Shown here one piece after another: positions 42,247 through 50,812 of a stretch of DNA of 64,000 nucleotides. The translations under genes were made by a program, and so were the position numbers. The stretch lies in contig NZ_JBQCCF010000047.1 of NCBI RefSeq assembly GCF_051962475.1, positions 1 to 64,000 of the forward strand, written 5' to 3'. Position 1 is the first letter of the stretch. Each line of letters opens with the position of its first letter. The stretch is from Dyella_A sp051962475 (GTDB taxonomy: Bacteria; Pseudomonadota; Gammaproteobacteria; Xanthomonadales; Rhodanobacteraceae). Below the pieces are notes generated by a model. The model had not been told where the DNA came from. It ran no database searches and saw only the letters and a list, made by a program, of their open reading frames with translations.

Positions 42247-43581
42247 ATGTCCGAACTGACCCCCCGCGAAATCGTCAACGAACTCGATCGCTACATCATC
42301 GGCCAGCACGACGCCAAGCGCGCCGTGGCCGTGGCGCTGCGTAGCCGCTGGCGGCGCATGCAGCTGGAGCCGGCGCTGCGCAACGAAGTGACGCCGAAGA
42401 ACATCCTGATGATCGGCCCCACCGGCGTGGGCAAGACCGAGATCGCGCGCCGGCTGGCCACGCTGGCCAACGCGCCGTTCGTGAAGGTGGAGGCGACCAA
42501 GTTCACCGAGGTGGGCTACGTCGGCAAGGACGTCGAATCGATCATCCGCGACCTGGCCGACGTGGCGTACAAGCTGACCCGCGAGCAGGCGGTCAAGCGC
42601 GTGCGCTCGCAGGCCGAGGACCGCGCCGAGGACCGCATCCTCGACGCGCTGCTGCCGCGCCGGCAGGCGCCGGCGGACTGGAGCCACGATCCGGCGCCGG
42701 CCAGCGACAGCGACACCCGCCAGAAACTGCGCAAGCAGCTGCGCGAAGGCGCGCTGGACGAGCGCGAGATCGAGCTGGAAACGGCCATGAACGTGGGCGT
42801 GGAGATCATGTCGCCACCCGGCATGGAGGAGATGGGCGCCCAGCTGCGCCAGATGTTCCAGAACATCGGCGGCGGCAAGACGCAGACGCGCAAGCTGCCG
42901 ATCAAGGCGGCGCGCCCGCTGCTGATCGACGAGGAGGCCGGCAAGCTGCTCAACGAGGAGGAGGTGCGCGCCCAGGCGGTGTTCGCCGCCGAACAGCACG
43001 GCATCGTCTTCATCGACGAGATCGACAAGGTGGCCCAGCGCTCCGACCACGGCCACGCCGGGGTCAGCCGCGAAGGCGTGCAGCGCGACCTGCTGCCGCT
43101 GGTGGAGGGCTCCACCGTGTCCACCAAGTACGGCCCGATCAAGACCGACCACATGCTGTTCATCGCCTCGGGCGCGTTCTCGCTGGCGCGTCCGTCGGAC
43201 CTGATTCCGGAGCTGCAGGGTCGCCTGCCGATCCGGGTGGAACTGTCGGCGCTGAGCGTGGACGACTTCAAGCGCATCCTGCGCGAACCGAACAACGCGC
43301 TGACCAAGCAGTACGTCGCCCTGCTCGCCACCGAGGGCGTCACCATCGAATTCAGCGAGTCGGGGATCGACCGGCTGGCCGAGGTGGCGTTCCAGGTCAA
43401 CGAGCGCACCGAGAACATCGGCGCCCGCCGCCTGCACACCGTGATGGAGCGGCTGCTGGAGAGCATCTCGTATGAGGCGGCGGACAAAAGCGGCGAAAAA
43501 TACCTTATCGACGGCGAATTTGTAGATAAAACACTGGGAGACCTGGTGCAGGACCAGGATCTGAGCCGCTACATCCTCTGA
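42247..43581 (+). CDS. hslU: ATP-dependent protease ATPase subunit HslU (ClpY)
   Basis: A 444-residue AAA+ unfoldase. Walker A is GPTGVGKTEIARRLA; Walker B is IVFIDEIDKVAQR; the I domain lies between them and is of normal length. The N-terminal LTPREIVNELDRYIIGQHDA and the C-terminal SRYIL that inserts into HslV are intact. The ATG at 42247 matches the E. coli start (MSELTPREI). Confidence 0.97.
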   Translation: MSELTPREIVNELDRYIIGQHDAKRAVAVALRSRWRRMQLEPALRNEVTPKNILMIGPTGVGKTEIARRLATLANAPFVKVEATKFTEVGYVGKDVESIIRDLADVAYKLTREQAVKRVRSQAEDRAEDRILDALLPRRQAPADWSHDPAPASDSDTRQKLRKQLREGALDEREIELETAMNVGVEIMSPPGMEEMGAQLRQMFQNIGGGKTQTRKLPIKAARPLLIDEEAGKLLNEEEVRAQAVFAAEQHGIVFIDEIDKVAQRSDHGHAGVSREGVQRDLLPLVEGSTVSTKYGPIKTDHMLFIASGAFSLARPSDLIPELQGRLPIRVELSALSVDDFKRILREPNNALTKQYVALLATEGVTIEFSESGIDRLAEVAFQVNERTENIGARRLHTVMERLLESISYEAADKSGEKYLIDGEFVDKTLGDLVQDQDLSRYIL

Positions 43582-43601
43582 ACAAGCGAACGCACCCCCT
43601 C

Positions 43602-43610
43602 TGTTAAAAT
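43602..43610 (+). promoter_or_regulatory. Extended -10 promoter element before the unknown gene
   Basis: TGTTAAAAT matches the extended -10 form TGnTAtAAT. It ends 8 nt before the ATG at 43618, so a transcript from it would begin at or next to the start codon and be leaderless. No Shine-Dalgarno is seen before that ATG. Confidence 0.5.
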
Positions 43611-43617
43611 GGGCGTT

Positions 43618-44232
43618 ATGGGCAAGGTCATCGAACTGAAAGTCACCGGCCAGCGTGCCCAGTTGCGCGAAGCGCAGCAGAAGCATCAGCTGATCCGGTT
43701 GTGGCGTGGCGAGCTGGAGCACGGCAGCTTCTGTGGCTACGTGGGCGGCGTCGGGCGGGAGTTCTTCCTGCTCTGGGTGGTGGGTGATGCCATCACCTAC
43801 GACGGCATGTACGTCATGCGCCACCGCGACATCACTGAGCTCGAAGCGCCGGACACGCACCACGTGTTCATGGAGAAAGCGCTGGCGCTCAAGGGCATCC
43901 TGCCACGCGTGCCGCGCGGTTTCCCGCTCGACGGCATTCGCGAGGTGGTGCAGGCTGCCGGTCAACTCGCGCCGGTGATCGGCGTACACGTGGACAGCGA
44001 GGAAGAGGCCGAGGTCTGTTACGTGGGGCGCCTGCTCAGCGTGGAAGAGGACGGCTTCAACATGCAGGAGATCACACCCGACGCCGAATGGCTGCGCGAG
44101 GCGTCGTTCTTCTCGTGGGACGAGGTCTCCACGATCAGCCTGGAAGACGGTTACGCGCAGTCGCTGCTCGCCGTGGCCGGCACGCCGCCGCCGCTGGAGC
44201 AGGGCGACTCGGGCGTCGGGCGCGCGCAGTAA
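43618..44232 (+). CDS. Conserved protein of unknown function downstream of hslVU
   Basis: A 204-residue soluble protein that I do not recognise. It is rich in beta-forming stretches (FCGYVGGVGREFFLLWVVGD, then AITYDGMYVMRHRDITELEA) and acidic near the C terminus. The first part resembles a small Sm-like or PRC-type barrel only loosely. It is followed by a Rho-independent terminator and appears to have its own promoter 8 nt before the ATG. The ATG at 43609 gives a version three residues longer. Confidence 0.75.
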   Translation: MGKVIELKVTGQRAQLREAQQKHQLIRLWRGELEHGSFCGYVGGVGREFFLLWVVGDAITYDGMYVMRHRDITELEAPDTHHVFMEKALALKGILPRVPRGFPLDGIREVVQAAGQLAPVIGVHVDSEEEAEVCYVGRLLSVEEDGFNMQEITPDAEWLREASFFSWDEVSTISLEDGYAQSLLAVAGTPPPLEQGDSGVGRAQ

Positions 44233-44260
44233 CTCGCCCCTCTCTGTTGCAAATAGAAGA

Positions 44261-44283
44261 CCCACCCATGCGGTGGGCTTTTT
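44261..44283 (+). terminator. Rho-independent terminator
   Basis: Stem CCCACC/GGTGGG (44261-44266 with 44272-44277), a 5-nt loop and then CTTTTT. It ends the transcript of the unknown gene and possibly of hslVU. Confidence 0.85.
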
Positions 44284-44405
44284 CGTTCTTGGCGACGATG
44301 ACGGCGTGCGGCCCACTTGTTCGACGTCGCGGTCGGGCCAACGCTGCGGCCTGGTGGCAGCGCATCGCGTATCCTCGTCGACCCACGTATTTCTCCGGAG
44401 GCGGC

Positions 44406-45299
44406 ATGGCCCGCATCGTCGTCGTCGGCAGCATCAACATGGATCTGGTGACCGTAGCCGCGCGCTTTCCGACGCCCGGCGAGACCCTGCTCGGCGAGCG
44501 CTTCCTCACCGTGCCCGGCGGCAAAGGGGCCAACCAGGCCGTGGCCGCGGCACGGCTGGGCGCCGAGGTGACGCTGGTCGGTGCGGTGGGCGATGACGCG
44601 TTCGGCGCGAGCCTGAAACAGGGGCTGGCGGATGAGGGCGTCGACCTCACCCACGTGGCGACACTGCCCGACGTCGGCAGCGGTACCGCTTCGATCACCG
44701 TGGCCGAGGGCGACAACCAGATCATCGTGGTGCCTGCGGCGAACGCACGCGTCACACCGGCGCAGGTGCATGCGGCGCAGCGCGCGATCGAGCGCGCCGA
44801 TGCAGTACTGGTGCAGATGGAGATTCCGCTGGAGTCGGTAGAAGCCACGGTGCGGCTGGGCCACCGCCTGGGCGTGCCGGTGATCCTCAATCCCGCCCCA
44901 GCGCAGCCGCTGCCGCGCGACTGGCTTGCGCTAGCAAGCTACCTCACGCCGAACCAGCATGAGCTGGCCACCGTACTGGGCGCCGATGCGGGCGATGACT
45001 TCCGTGCGCTGATGCGGCGCGCGCCGTGCCCGGTGGTGCTCACCCGCGGCGGCGAGGGTGCGTGGTACCGCGACGATGGCGATCCGCAGCACCAGGTCGG
45101 CTTTGCGGTTCCCGTGGTCGACACCACCGGGGCTGGCGACACCTTCAACGGCGCGCTGGCGGTCTATCTGCGCGAGGGCTTGCAGCAGGCCGTGCGCAAG
45201 GCCTGCGCTGCGGCCGCGCTGTCGGTGACCCGGCTCGGCGCGCAGGGCGGCATGCCCCACGCGGCCGAGGTCGACGCGCTGCTCACGCGATCGAGCTGA
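44406..45299 (+). CDS. rbsK: Ribokinase
   Basis: A 297-residue PfkB-family sugar kinase phosphorylating ribose (or a related sugar) at O5. Signature 1 is PGGKGANQAVAAARLGAEV and signature 2, with the catalytic Asp, is VVDTTGAGDTFNGALAVYL. The N terminus VVVGSINMDLV is the typical ribokinase start. A GGAGG-type Shine-Dalgarno precedes the ATG at 44406. Its last base abuts the stop of mnmE on the opposite strand. There is no ribose transporter nearby, so deoxyribose or nucleoside-derived ribose is possible. Confidence 0.92.
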   Translation: MARIVVVGSINMDLVTVAARFPTPGETLLGERFLTVPGGKGANQAVAAARLGAEVTLVGAVGDDAFGASLKQGLADEGVDLTHVATLPDVGSGTASITVAEGDNQIIVVPAANARVTPAQVHAAQRAIERADAVLVQMEIPLESVEATVRLGHRLGVPVILNPAPAQPLPRDWLALASYLTPNQHELATVLGADAGDDFRALMRRAPCPVVLTRGGEGAWYRDDGDPQHQVGFAVPVVDTTGAGDTFNGALAVYLREGLQQAVRKACAAAALSVTRLGAQGGMPHAAEVDALLTRSS

Positions 45300-46646
45300 T
45301 CACTTGCCGATGCAGAACGAACCGAAGATCGCACCGAGCAGGTCGTCGCTGGTGTAGCTGCCGGTGATTTCGCCCAGCGCGTGCTGCGCCTGGCGCAGCT
45401 CCTCGGCGGCCAGTTCGCCGGCGCGGGTGGCCGTCAGCACCGCGGCGGCGTGCTCCAGGTGTTTCCCCACCTGCTGCAGGGCCAGCACGTGGCGACGCCG
45501 CGCGCTGAACGCGCCCTCGCCGCCGCCGGCGGCGGCCAACTCGCGCAGGCGAACGCGCAGGGCGTCGAGGTTCTCGCCGGTGCGCGCGGACAGCCACAGG
45601 GTGCCCGCTGCGTCCGCTTCGTGTGCGCCCAGCGCGCCGTCGCGGTCGATCTTGTTGACGACGATCAGCCGCACCACCGCATCGGGCAGATCCGCCAGCA
45701 GTGCGAGGTCGTCGGCCCAATGCGCCTGTTCGGTGACCAGCAGCGCCACATCGGCCTGGGCCAGTTCCTGCTGTGCGCGGCGCACCCCTTCGCGCTCGAC
45801 GACGTCATCGGTATCGCGCAAGCCGGCGGTGTCGGCCAGTTCGAGCGTCACGCCATCGAGCTGCACGCTTTCGCGCAGCACGTCGCGGGTGGTGCCGGCG
45901 ATCGGGGTGACGATCGCGCGATCGCGGCCGGCCAGCGCATTGAGCAGGCTGGACTTGCCCGCATTCGGGCGGCCGATGATCGCCACCCGCAACCCGTCGC
46001 TCAGGCGCACGCCGCGCTCGGTCTCGCGCAACAGTTGCGCATGCTCCTCGCGTAGCGCATCCAGTTGCCGGGTGATGGCCGGGTCGGCGAGGAAATCGAT
46101 CTCCTCCTCGGGAAAATCGATGGCGGCCTCCACGTGCACGCGCAGCGCGATCAGCGCATCGAGCAGGTGCTGCACGCGCCGCGAGAACGCGCCTTCCATT
46201 GACTGCAGCGCCGCGCGGGCGGCCAGCTGCGAGCGGGCCGCAATGAGATCGGCCACCGCCTCGGCCTGGACCAGATCGAGCTTGCCATTGAGGAAGGCGC
46301 GCTCGGTGAATTCGCCCGGCCGCGCCAGCCGCGCGCCCAGCTCGCACACGCGGCGCAGCAGCGCATCGAGCAACACCGCGCTGCCGTGGACCTGCAACTC
46401 GAGCACGTGTTCACCGGTGTAGGACGCCGGTGCGGGGAAGTGCAGCAGCAGGCCTCGATCGATCAGCGCACCGTCGCGATCGCGCAGGGCGAGGAAGTGC
46501 GCGTGACGTGGCAACGGCATACGGCCGAGCAGGGCGCTGGCGATGTCCGGCACGGCCGGACCGGAGACCCGCACCACGCCTACGCCCGCAGCCCCCGAAG
46601 CCGTGGCGATGGCGGCGATGGTGTCGACGGTCGCGGCATCACTCAC
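45300..46646 (-). CDS. mnmE: tRNA modification GTPase MnmE (TrmE)
   Basis: A 448-residue GTPase that with MnmG modifies U34 of some tRNAs. The N-terminal folate-binding domain is followed by helical segments around a G domain: G1 GRPNAGKSSLLNAL, G3 DTAGLRDT, G4 NKID. The C terminus is the conserved FCIGK with the essential Cys. It is tail-to-tail with rbsK with no spare base between stops, and downstream of yidC by 51 nt. mnmG is not in the window. Confidence 0.97.
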   Translation of the reverse strand: MSDAATVDTIAAIATASGAAGVGVVRVSGPAVPDIASALLGRMPLPRHAHFLALRDRDGALIDRGLLLHFPAPASYTGEHVLELQVHGSAVLLDALLRRVCELGARLARPGEFTERAFLNGKLDLVQAEAVADLIAARSQLAARAALQSMEGAFSRRVQHLLDALIALRVHVEAAIDFPEEEIDFLADPAITRQLDALREEHAQLLRETERGVRLSDGLRVAIIGRPNAGKSSLLNALAGRDRAIVTPIAGTTRDVLRESVQLDGVTLELADTAGLRDTDDVVEREGVRRAQQELAQADVALLVTEQAHWADDLALLADLPDAVVRLIVVNKIDRDGALGAHEADAAGTLWLSARTGENLDALRVRLRELAAAGGGEGAFSARRRHVLALQQVGKHLEHAAAVLTATRAGELAAEELRQAQHALGEITGSYTSDDLLGAIFGSFCIGK

Positions 46647-46697
46647 GCAGCGTCACTCCCGGCCGCCCGCTGCGGCGTGCGGCGGGCGTAAATGCAA

Positions 46698-48419
46698 TCA
46701 GCCCTTGGCGATCGCCTGGCCCTTGGCGGCCTCGGCGCGATCAATGCGGCGGGTCACCCACCACTGCTGGGCCAGACGGCACAGGCCGTTGACGATGTAG
46801 TACACCACCAGGCCGGCCGGGAAGAAGGCGAACATCACCGCGAACATCAGCGGCATGAACTTCATCATCTTCGCCTGGGTCGGATCCATGCCCGGCTGCT
46901 GCGGCATCATCCACTGGGTGGCAAGCATCACCAGCACGTAGATCGCCGGCAGCACGAAGTACGGATCGGCCGCCGACAGGTCGTGGATCCAGCCGATGAA
47001 CGGTGCCTGGCGAAGCTCGACGCTCTCGCGCAGCACCGTGTACAGGGCGAAGAAGATCGGGATCGTGATCAGCACCGGCAGGCAGCCGGCGACCGGGTTG
47101 ATCTTCTCCTTCTTGTACAGCTCCATCATCGCCTGCTGCATCTTCTGCTTGTCGTCGCCGTAACGCTCCTTGAGCGCATCCATCCGCGGCTTGAGCTTGC
47201 GCATGCGCGCGGCGGAAACGTACTGCGCCTCGCTGAGCTTGTAGATGGCCACGTTGATCAGCAGCACCAGCAGGATGATCGCGAAGCCCCAGTTGCCCGA
47301 GAACTTGTGCAGCTGGTTGAGGATCCAGTGCAGCGGGCTGGCGACGATCGAGAACATGCCGTAGTCGAGCGTGAGCTCCAGCCCCGGCGCGATGGCGGCA
47401 AGCTTTTCGCGCAACTTCGGACCCACGTAGAGACGAGCGGCGCTGGTGCCCTGCTGGCCCGGCGCGACGGTGATGCTCGGCCCCATGTCGCGGATCAGGT
47501 AGCGCGGGCCGTCTTGGTCCTTGATCACGGCGGTGGAGAAGGTTTCCGCATCGTTCGCCGGCGGCAGCCAGGCGGTGACGAAGTAGTGCTGCTCCATCGC
47601 GGTCCAGCCGCCGGTGATGGCGAGGTTCAGCGGCTCCTTCTCGAATTTGTCGAAGGGCAGCTTGTCGAACTTCTTTTCCGGGCTGTACCACGCCACGCCA
47701 AAGAAGCTGTAGCGCGACTGGTCGGAGAACTTCTCCAGGAAATTGCTGTGCACCGGCGGCGGCGGCACCACGCGCTGCAGCTGGCGGTAGGCGTTGCCGG
47801 TCCACGGTTTGGCGCTGCCGTTGTCGATCTGCTGCGAGAGATCCACCACATAACTGCCGCGATGCACGGTGTAGCGCTTGGTCACGCGCACGCCGGAGGG
47901 ATCGGTCCAGACCAGATCCACTTTCAGCGCGTCCTGGCCCTTGTCGAGCGTGTAACTGGTGGCGCTGGCCTGGAACAGGGCACGATGGTCCGGGGCCGGG
48001 CCGTTGGCGCTGATCAGGCCATCCTGCGCGGCGAAGAAATGCGTGGCGCTGTCGTCGAGCAGGCGGATCGGCGCGGGATCGGGATTCTTCTTCGTGCGCG
48101 GCGTCACCGGGTAGTTAAGCAACTCCGAGCGCACCAGGCTGCCGCCACGCGTGTCGATGGTCAGGCGCAGCACGTCGGTGGTGACGGTGACCAGCTGACC
48201 GGCCGGCGCGGAGCCTCCTGTCGCCGAGGGAATGGCCGGCGTCGGCGCGCTCGCACCGGGCACGCTGCCATCGGCGGCAGCAGCGCTGGATGCGGCACCG
48301 GCGGTGGTGGCAGCGGCCGGCACCGGCGGCTGCGGACCGTAGTCTTTCTCCCAGGCGTTCCACAGCAGGTACGCCACGGCAACCATGGCGAAAAGGAGGA
48401 AGGTGCGCGTTTGATTCAT
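46698..48419 (-). CDS. yidC: Membrane protein insertase YidC
   Basis: A 573-residue inner-membrane insertase. The N-terminal helix follows MNQTRTFLLFAMVAVAYLLW, then an Ala/Pro-rich linker, the large periplasmic P1 domain (about residues 60-345) and five C-terminal helices with the conserved region PVAGCLPVLITIPIFFALYT. It works with or without SecYEG to insert membrane proteins. It lies 61 nt after rnpA; the yidD gene often found between them is absent. Confidence 0.97.
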   Translation of the reverse strand: MNQTRTFLLFAMVAVAYLLWNAWEKDYGPQPPVPAAATTAGAASSAAAADGSVPGASAPTPAIPSATGGSAPAGQLVTVTTDVLRLTIDTRGGSLVRSELLNYPVTPRTKKNPDPAPIRLLDDSATHFFAAQDGLISANGPAPDHRALFQASATSYTLDKGQDALKVDLVWTDPSGVRVTKRYTVHRGSYVVDLSQQIDNGSAKPWTGNAYRQLQRVVPPPPVHSNFLEKFSDQSRYSFFGVAWYSPEKKFDKLPFDKFEKEPLNLAITGGWTAMEQHYFVTAWLPPANDAETFSTAVIKDQDGPRYLIRDMGPSITVAPGQQGTSAARLYVGPKLREKLAAIAPGLELTLDYGMFSIVASPLHWILNQLHKFSGNWGFAIILLVLLINVAIYKLSEAQYVSAARMRKLKPRMDALKERYGDDKQKMQQAMMELYKKEKINPVAGCLPVLITIPIFFALYTVLRESVELRQAPFIGWIHDLSAADPYFVLPAIYVLVMLATQWMMPQQPGMDPTQAKMMKFMPLMFAVMFAFFPAGLVVYYIVNGLCRLAQQWWVTRRIDRAEAAKGQAIAKG

Positions 48420-48480
48420 CGCGGGGCAGATCCGGTGGTCACCGCGCCGACGCGCAGCGAAAGGACGGGAGAGAAGAAGG

Positions 48481-48861
48481 TCAACGCTCGATTGTGCCGG
48501 CGGCGGGAGCGCGCTTCAACGGCGCAAGCTTGCGCCACAGCGCATCGAGCTCGGCCAGCAGCTCGGTGCCGGGGAGACCGGCGGCCTGTTCACGCGCCAT
48601 CAGCACCAGGTCGACGGCGGGCAGGTCATGGCGAATACGTCGGAACGACTCGCGGGCCAGGCGCTTGATGCGGTTGCGTTCCACGGCACGCTTGGACACG
48701 CGCTTGGAGATGGCCAGGCCCATGCGCGCATGGCCGAGCTCGTTCTGGCGATAGCGCACAGAAAAACAGCGGCCGCCGAAGCGGCCGCTGGCTTGACGCA
48801 AGGCGGCGAAGTCACCGGCGCGGCACAGCCGCGCCTCGCGCGGCAAGCCGGCGGCACGCAC
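48481..48861 (-). CDS. rnpA: Ribonuclease P protein component
   Basis: A 126-residue basic protein that supports the RNase P RNA in tRNA 5' maturation. The conserved RNR box is KRAVERNRIKRLARESFR, preceded by ARMGLAISKRVSK. A GTG at 48861 (VRAAGLPREARL) is taken as the start: it lies 14 nt after the rpmH stop and puts the usual few residues before the conserved N terminus. A TTG slightly downstream is possible. Co-transcribed with rpmH. Confidence 0.92.
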   Translation of the reverse strand: MRAAGLPREARLCRAGDFAALRQASGRFGGRCFSVRYRQNELGHARMGLAISKRVSKRAVERNRIKRLARESFRRIRHDLPAVDLVLMAREQAAGLPGTELLAELDALWRKLAPLKRAPAAGTIER

Positions 48862-48875
48862 GATCAGCGCGCCGC

Positions 48876-49010
48876 TTACGGGATCAGGCGCTTGCGACCC
48901 TTGGCACGACGCGCATTGAGTACCTTGCGACCGTCGGCCGTGGCCATGCGGGCACGAAAGCCGTGGGTGCGGGCGCGCTTGAGCTTGCTGGGCTGGAAGG
49001 TCCGCTTCAT
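48876..49010 (-). CDS. rpmH: 50S ribosomal protein L34
   Basis: A 44-residue basic protein beginning MKRTFQPSKLKRARTHGFRA and ending in the conserved GRKRLIP. Length and sequence are typical. The ATG at 49010 has an AGGAGG-type Shine-Dalgarno. It heads the rpmH-rnpA-yidC-mnmE run and is divergent from dnaA. Confidence 0.97.
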   Translation of the reverse strand: MKRTFQPSKLKRARTHGFRARMATADGRKVLNARRAKGRKRLIP

Positions 49011-49117
49011 GGCTTCCTCCTGAGTAAGTTGAGAAAAAGGTTGAAAAGTATGCGGAACAAAGCGGTGCGCTGTCAATTGTTGCGCCCGCGACGCGCTCTA
49101 TCTCCTGTGGACAGGGG

Positions 49118-49126
49118 TGTGGATAA
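49118..49126 (-). promoter_or_regulatory. Perfect DnaA box upstream of dnaA
   Basis: TGTGGATAA is the reverse complement of the consensus TTATCCACA. It lies 85 nt before the dnaA start, in the 200-nt divergent region between rpmH and dnaA, and may mediate dnaA autoregulation. The rest of this region holds the unmapped promoters of both genes. Confidence 0.75.
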
Positions 49127-49210
49127 AGGTGCCAAACCCGGTGGACGGTACTGCTAGACTTGCCGGCCCACCCCGCGCGAAAGCGCCCCAGCCGTGGTTG
49201 AAAAGCATTC

Positions 49211-50560
49211 ATGAGTGATCTTTGGCGGCGCTGTCTGGAGCGTCTGGACGGCGAGCTTGGCGCCGAGGAACTGCATACCTGGTTGATGCCCCTGCAGGCT
49301 CGTGACGAGAACACGGGGCTGCAGTTGTTCGCGCCCAATCCGTACACGCTCGACACGGTGCGCGACCGCTACCTGCCGCTGATCGAGAGCGTACTGCAGC
49401 AGCTGACCGGACATGCGCTGACGGTGCGTCTGGAAGTGGGCTCGAGCGCGCCCCGCGCGGCGCCGAGCCGGCCGGCGAGCGCGCCCACGGCGGCGCGGGC
49501 AACGGCTGGCGTCGCCGCGCCGGCACCGGCTACCCAGTTCAGCCATAACCTGGACCCGCACTACACCTTCGAAACCTTCGTCGAGGGCAAATCCAACCAG
49601 CTGGGCAAAGCCGCCGCGATGCAGGTGGCCACCAATCCGGGCCGGGCCTACAACCCGTTGCTGCTGTACGGCGGCACCGGGCTGGGCAAGACCCACCTGA
49701 TGCACGCCGCCGGCAACCTGATGCGCGAGCGCAATCCGGACTTCAAGGTGTTGTACCTGCGTTCGGAGCAGTTCGTCGGCTCGATGATCGAGGCGCTGCG
49801 CGCCAAGAGCATGGACCAGTTCAAGCAGCGCTTCCGTTCGGTCGATGCGCTGCTGATCGACGACATCCAGTTCTTCGCCGGCAAGGACACCACGCAGGAA
49901 GAGTTCTTCCACACCTTCAATGCGTTGTTCGAGTCCAAGCAGCAGATCATCCTCACCTGCGACCGCTACCCGAAGGAAGTGGACAAGCTCGAGCCGCGGC
50001 TGAAGTCGCGCCTGGGCTGGGGCTTGTCGGTGGCGATCGAGCCGCCGGATTTCGAGACCCGCGCGGCAATTCTCCTGTCCAAGGCGCAGGACAAGGGCGT
50101 GGAGGTGAGCGAGAGCGTGGCGATGCTGTTGGCCAAGCGCATCCGCTCCAACGTGCGCGATCTCGAGGGCGCGCTCAACACGCTGGCGGCCAAGGCGAAC
50201 TTCTTCCGCCGTCCGATCACCACCGACTTCGCCGAGGAAACGCTGCGCGACTTGCTGGCTACGCACGCCCAGGCAGTGACGATTCCGAACATCCAGAAGA
50301 TCGTGGGCGAATATTTCAACGTGCGCTTGCAGGACCTGCTGTCCAAGCGGCGAGTGCGCTCGCTCGCGCGCCCGCGACAGATGGCGATGGCGCTGGCCAA
50401 GGAACTCACCGAGCACAGCTTGCCGGAGATCGGCGAGGCCTTCGGTGGGCGCGACCACACTACCGTGCTGCACGCCTGCCGCACCATCAAGAAGCTCAGC
50501 GAGACCGATGCGCGCATGCGTCAGGACTGGGAGCAGCTGATCCGAACCCTCACCGGTTGA
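49211..50560 (+). CDS. dnaA: Chromosomal replication initiator DnaA
   Basis: A 449-residue initiator. Domain I covers about residues 1-85; domain II is a short Ala/Pro-rich linker. Domain III has the Walker A GGTGLGKTHLMHAAGN and Walker B LLIDDIQFFAGK. Domain IV ends with the DNA-binding helix-turn-helix GGRDHTTVLHACRTIKKL. All expected motifs are present. It starts at ATG 49211 (MSDLWRRCLERLDG) and leads to the origin region and dnaN. Confidence 0.98.
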   Translation: MSDLWRRCLERLDGELGAEELHTWLMPLQARDENTGLQLFAPNPYTLDTVRDRYLPLIESVLQQLTGHALTVRLEVGSSAPRAAPSRPASAPTAARATAGVAAPAPATQFSHNLDPHYTFETFVEGKSNQLGKAAAMQVATNPGRAYNPLLLYGGTGLGKTHLMHAAGNLMRERNPDFKVLYLRSEQFVGSMIEALRAKSMDQFKQRFRSVDALLIDDIQFFAGKDTTQEEFFHTFNALFESKQQIILTCDRYPKEVDKLEPRLKSRLGWGLSVAIEPPDFETRAAILLSKAQDKGVEVSESVAMLLAKRIRSNVRDLEGALNTLAAKANFFRRPITTDFAEETLRDLLATHAQAVTIPNIQKIVGEYFNVRLQDLLSKRRVRSLARPRQMAMALAKELTEHSLPEIGEAFGGRDHTTVLHACRTIKKLSETDARMRQDWEQLIRTLTG

Positions 50561-50609
50561 TATGGCGGAAGGCTGGCGACACAAGTTCTTGATAAGCCGG
50601 GTTGGAAGC

Positions 50610-50618
50610 TGTGGATAA
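50610..50618 (-). promoter_or_regulatory. Perfect DnaA box
   Basis: TGTGGATAA, the reverse complement of TTATCCACA, in the probable oriC. It faces the box at 50644 in opposite orientation. Confidence 0.8.
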
Positions 50619-50643
50619 GAGGGGGATGCTTTGGCACCGAAAT

Positions 50644-50652
50644 TTATCCACA
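50644..50652 (+). promoter_or_regulatory. Perfect DnaA box
   Basis: TTATCCACA in the probable oriC, 25 nt from the inverted box at 50610-50618. Confidence 0.82.
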
Positions 50653-50812
50653 ATTGGCGCACAGTCAGACCAAGGCGCCGGGCACAGCTTCAGAAACGCC
50701 TATCGCATTGATTCGAAAGGCAAAAGATTGGTTTTGAGGCTTGTGCACCGCCTCAACAACAACAACCAGCCTTCTTTTAAAAACAGAAAAGCAGTGTAGG
50801 GGACGCCCATTC

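Larger units (their letters stand above)
50561..50812. other. Probable replication origin (oriC) between dnaA and dnaN
   Basis: A 252-nt non-coding region with perfect DnaA boxes at 50610-50618 (minus) and 50644-50652 (plus). Its right half (about 50700-50800) is much more AT-rich than its surroundings and includes TTCTTTTAAAAACAGAAAAG, a candidate unwinding element. Position dnaA-oriC-dnaN is usual in Pseudomonas and Xanthomonas. A short open frame across it is judged spurious. Confidence 0.8.

Noticed and set aside
42172..44316. A 714-codon antisense frame over hslU and the following gene
   Set aside because: It spans two real genes and their intergenic region and has shadow-type composition.
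50602..50799. A 65-codon open frame in the dnaA-dnaN gap
   Set aside because: Overlaps both perfect DnaA boxes and the AT-rich part of the probable origin and has no family resemblance.
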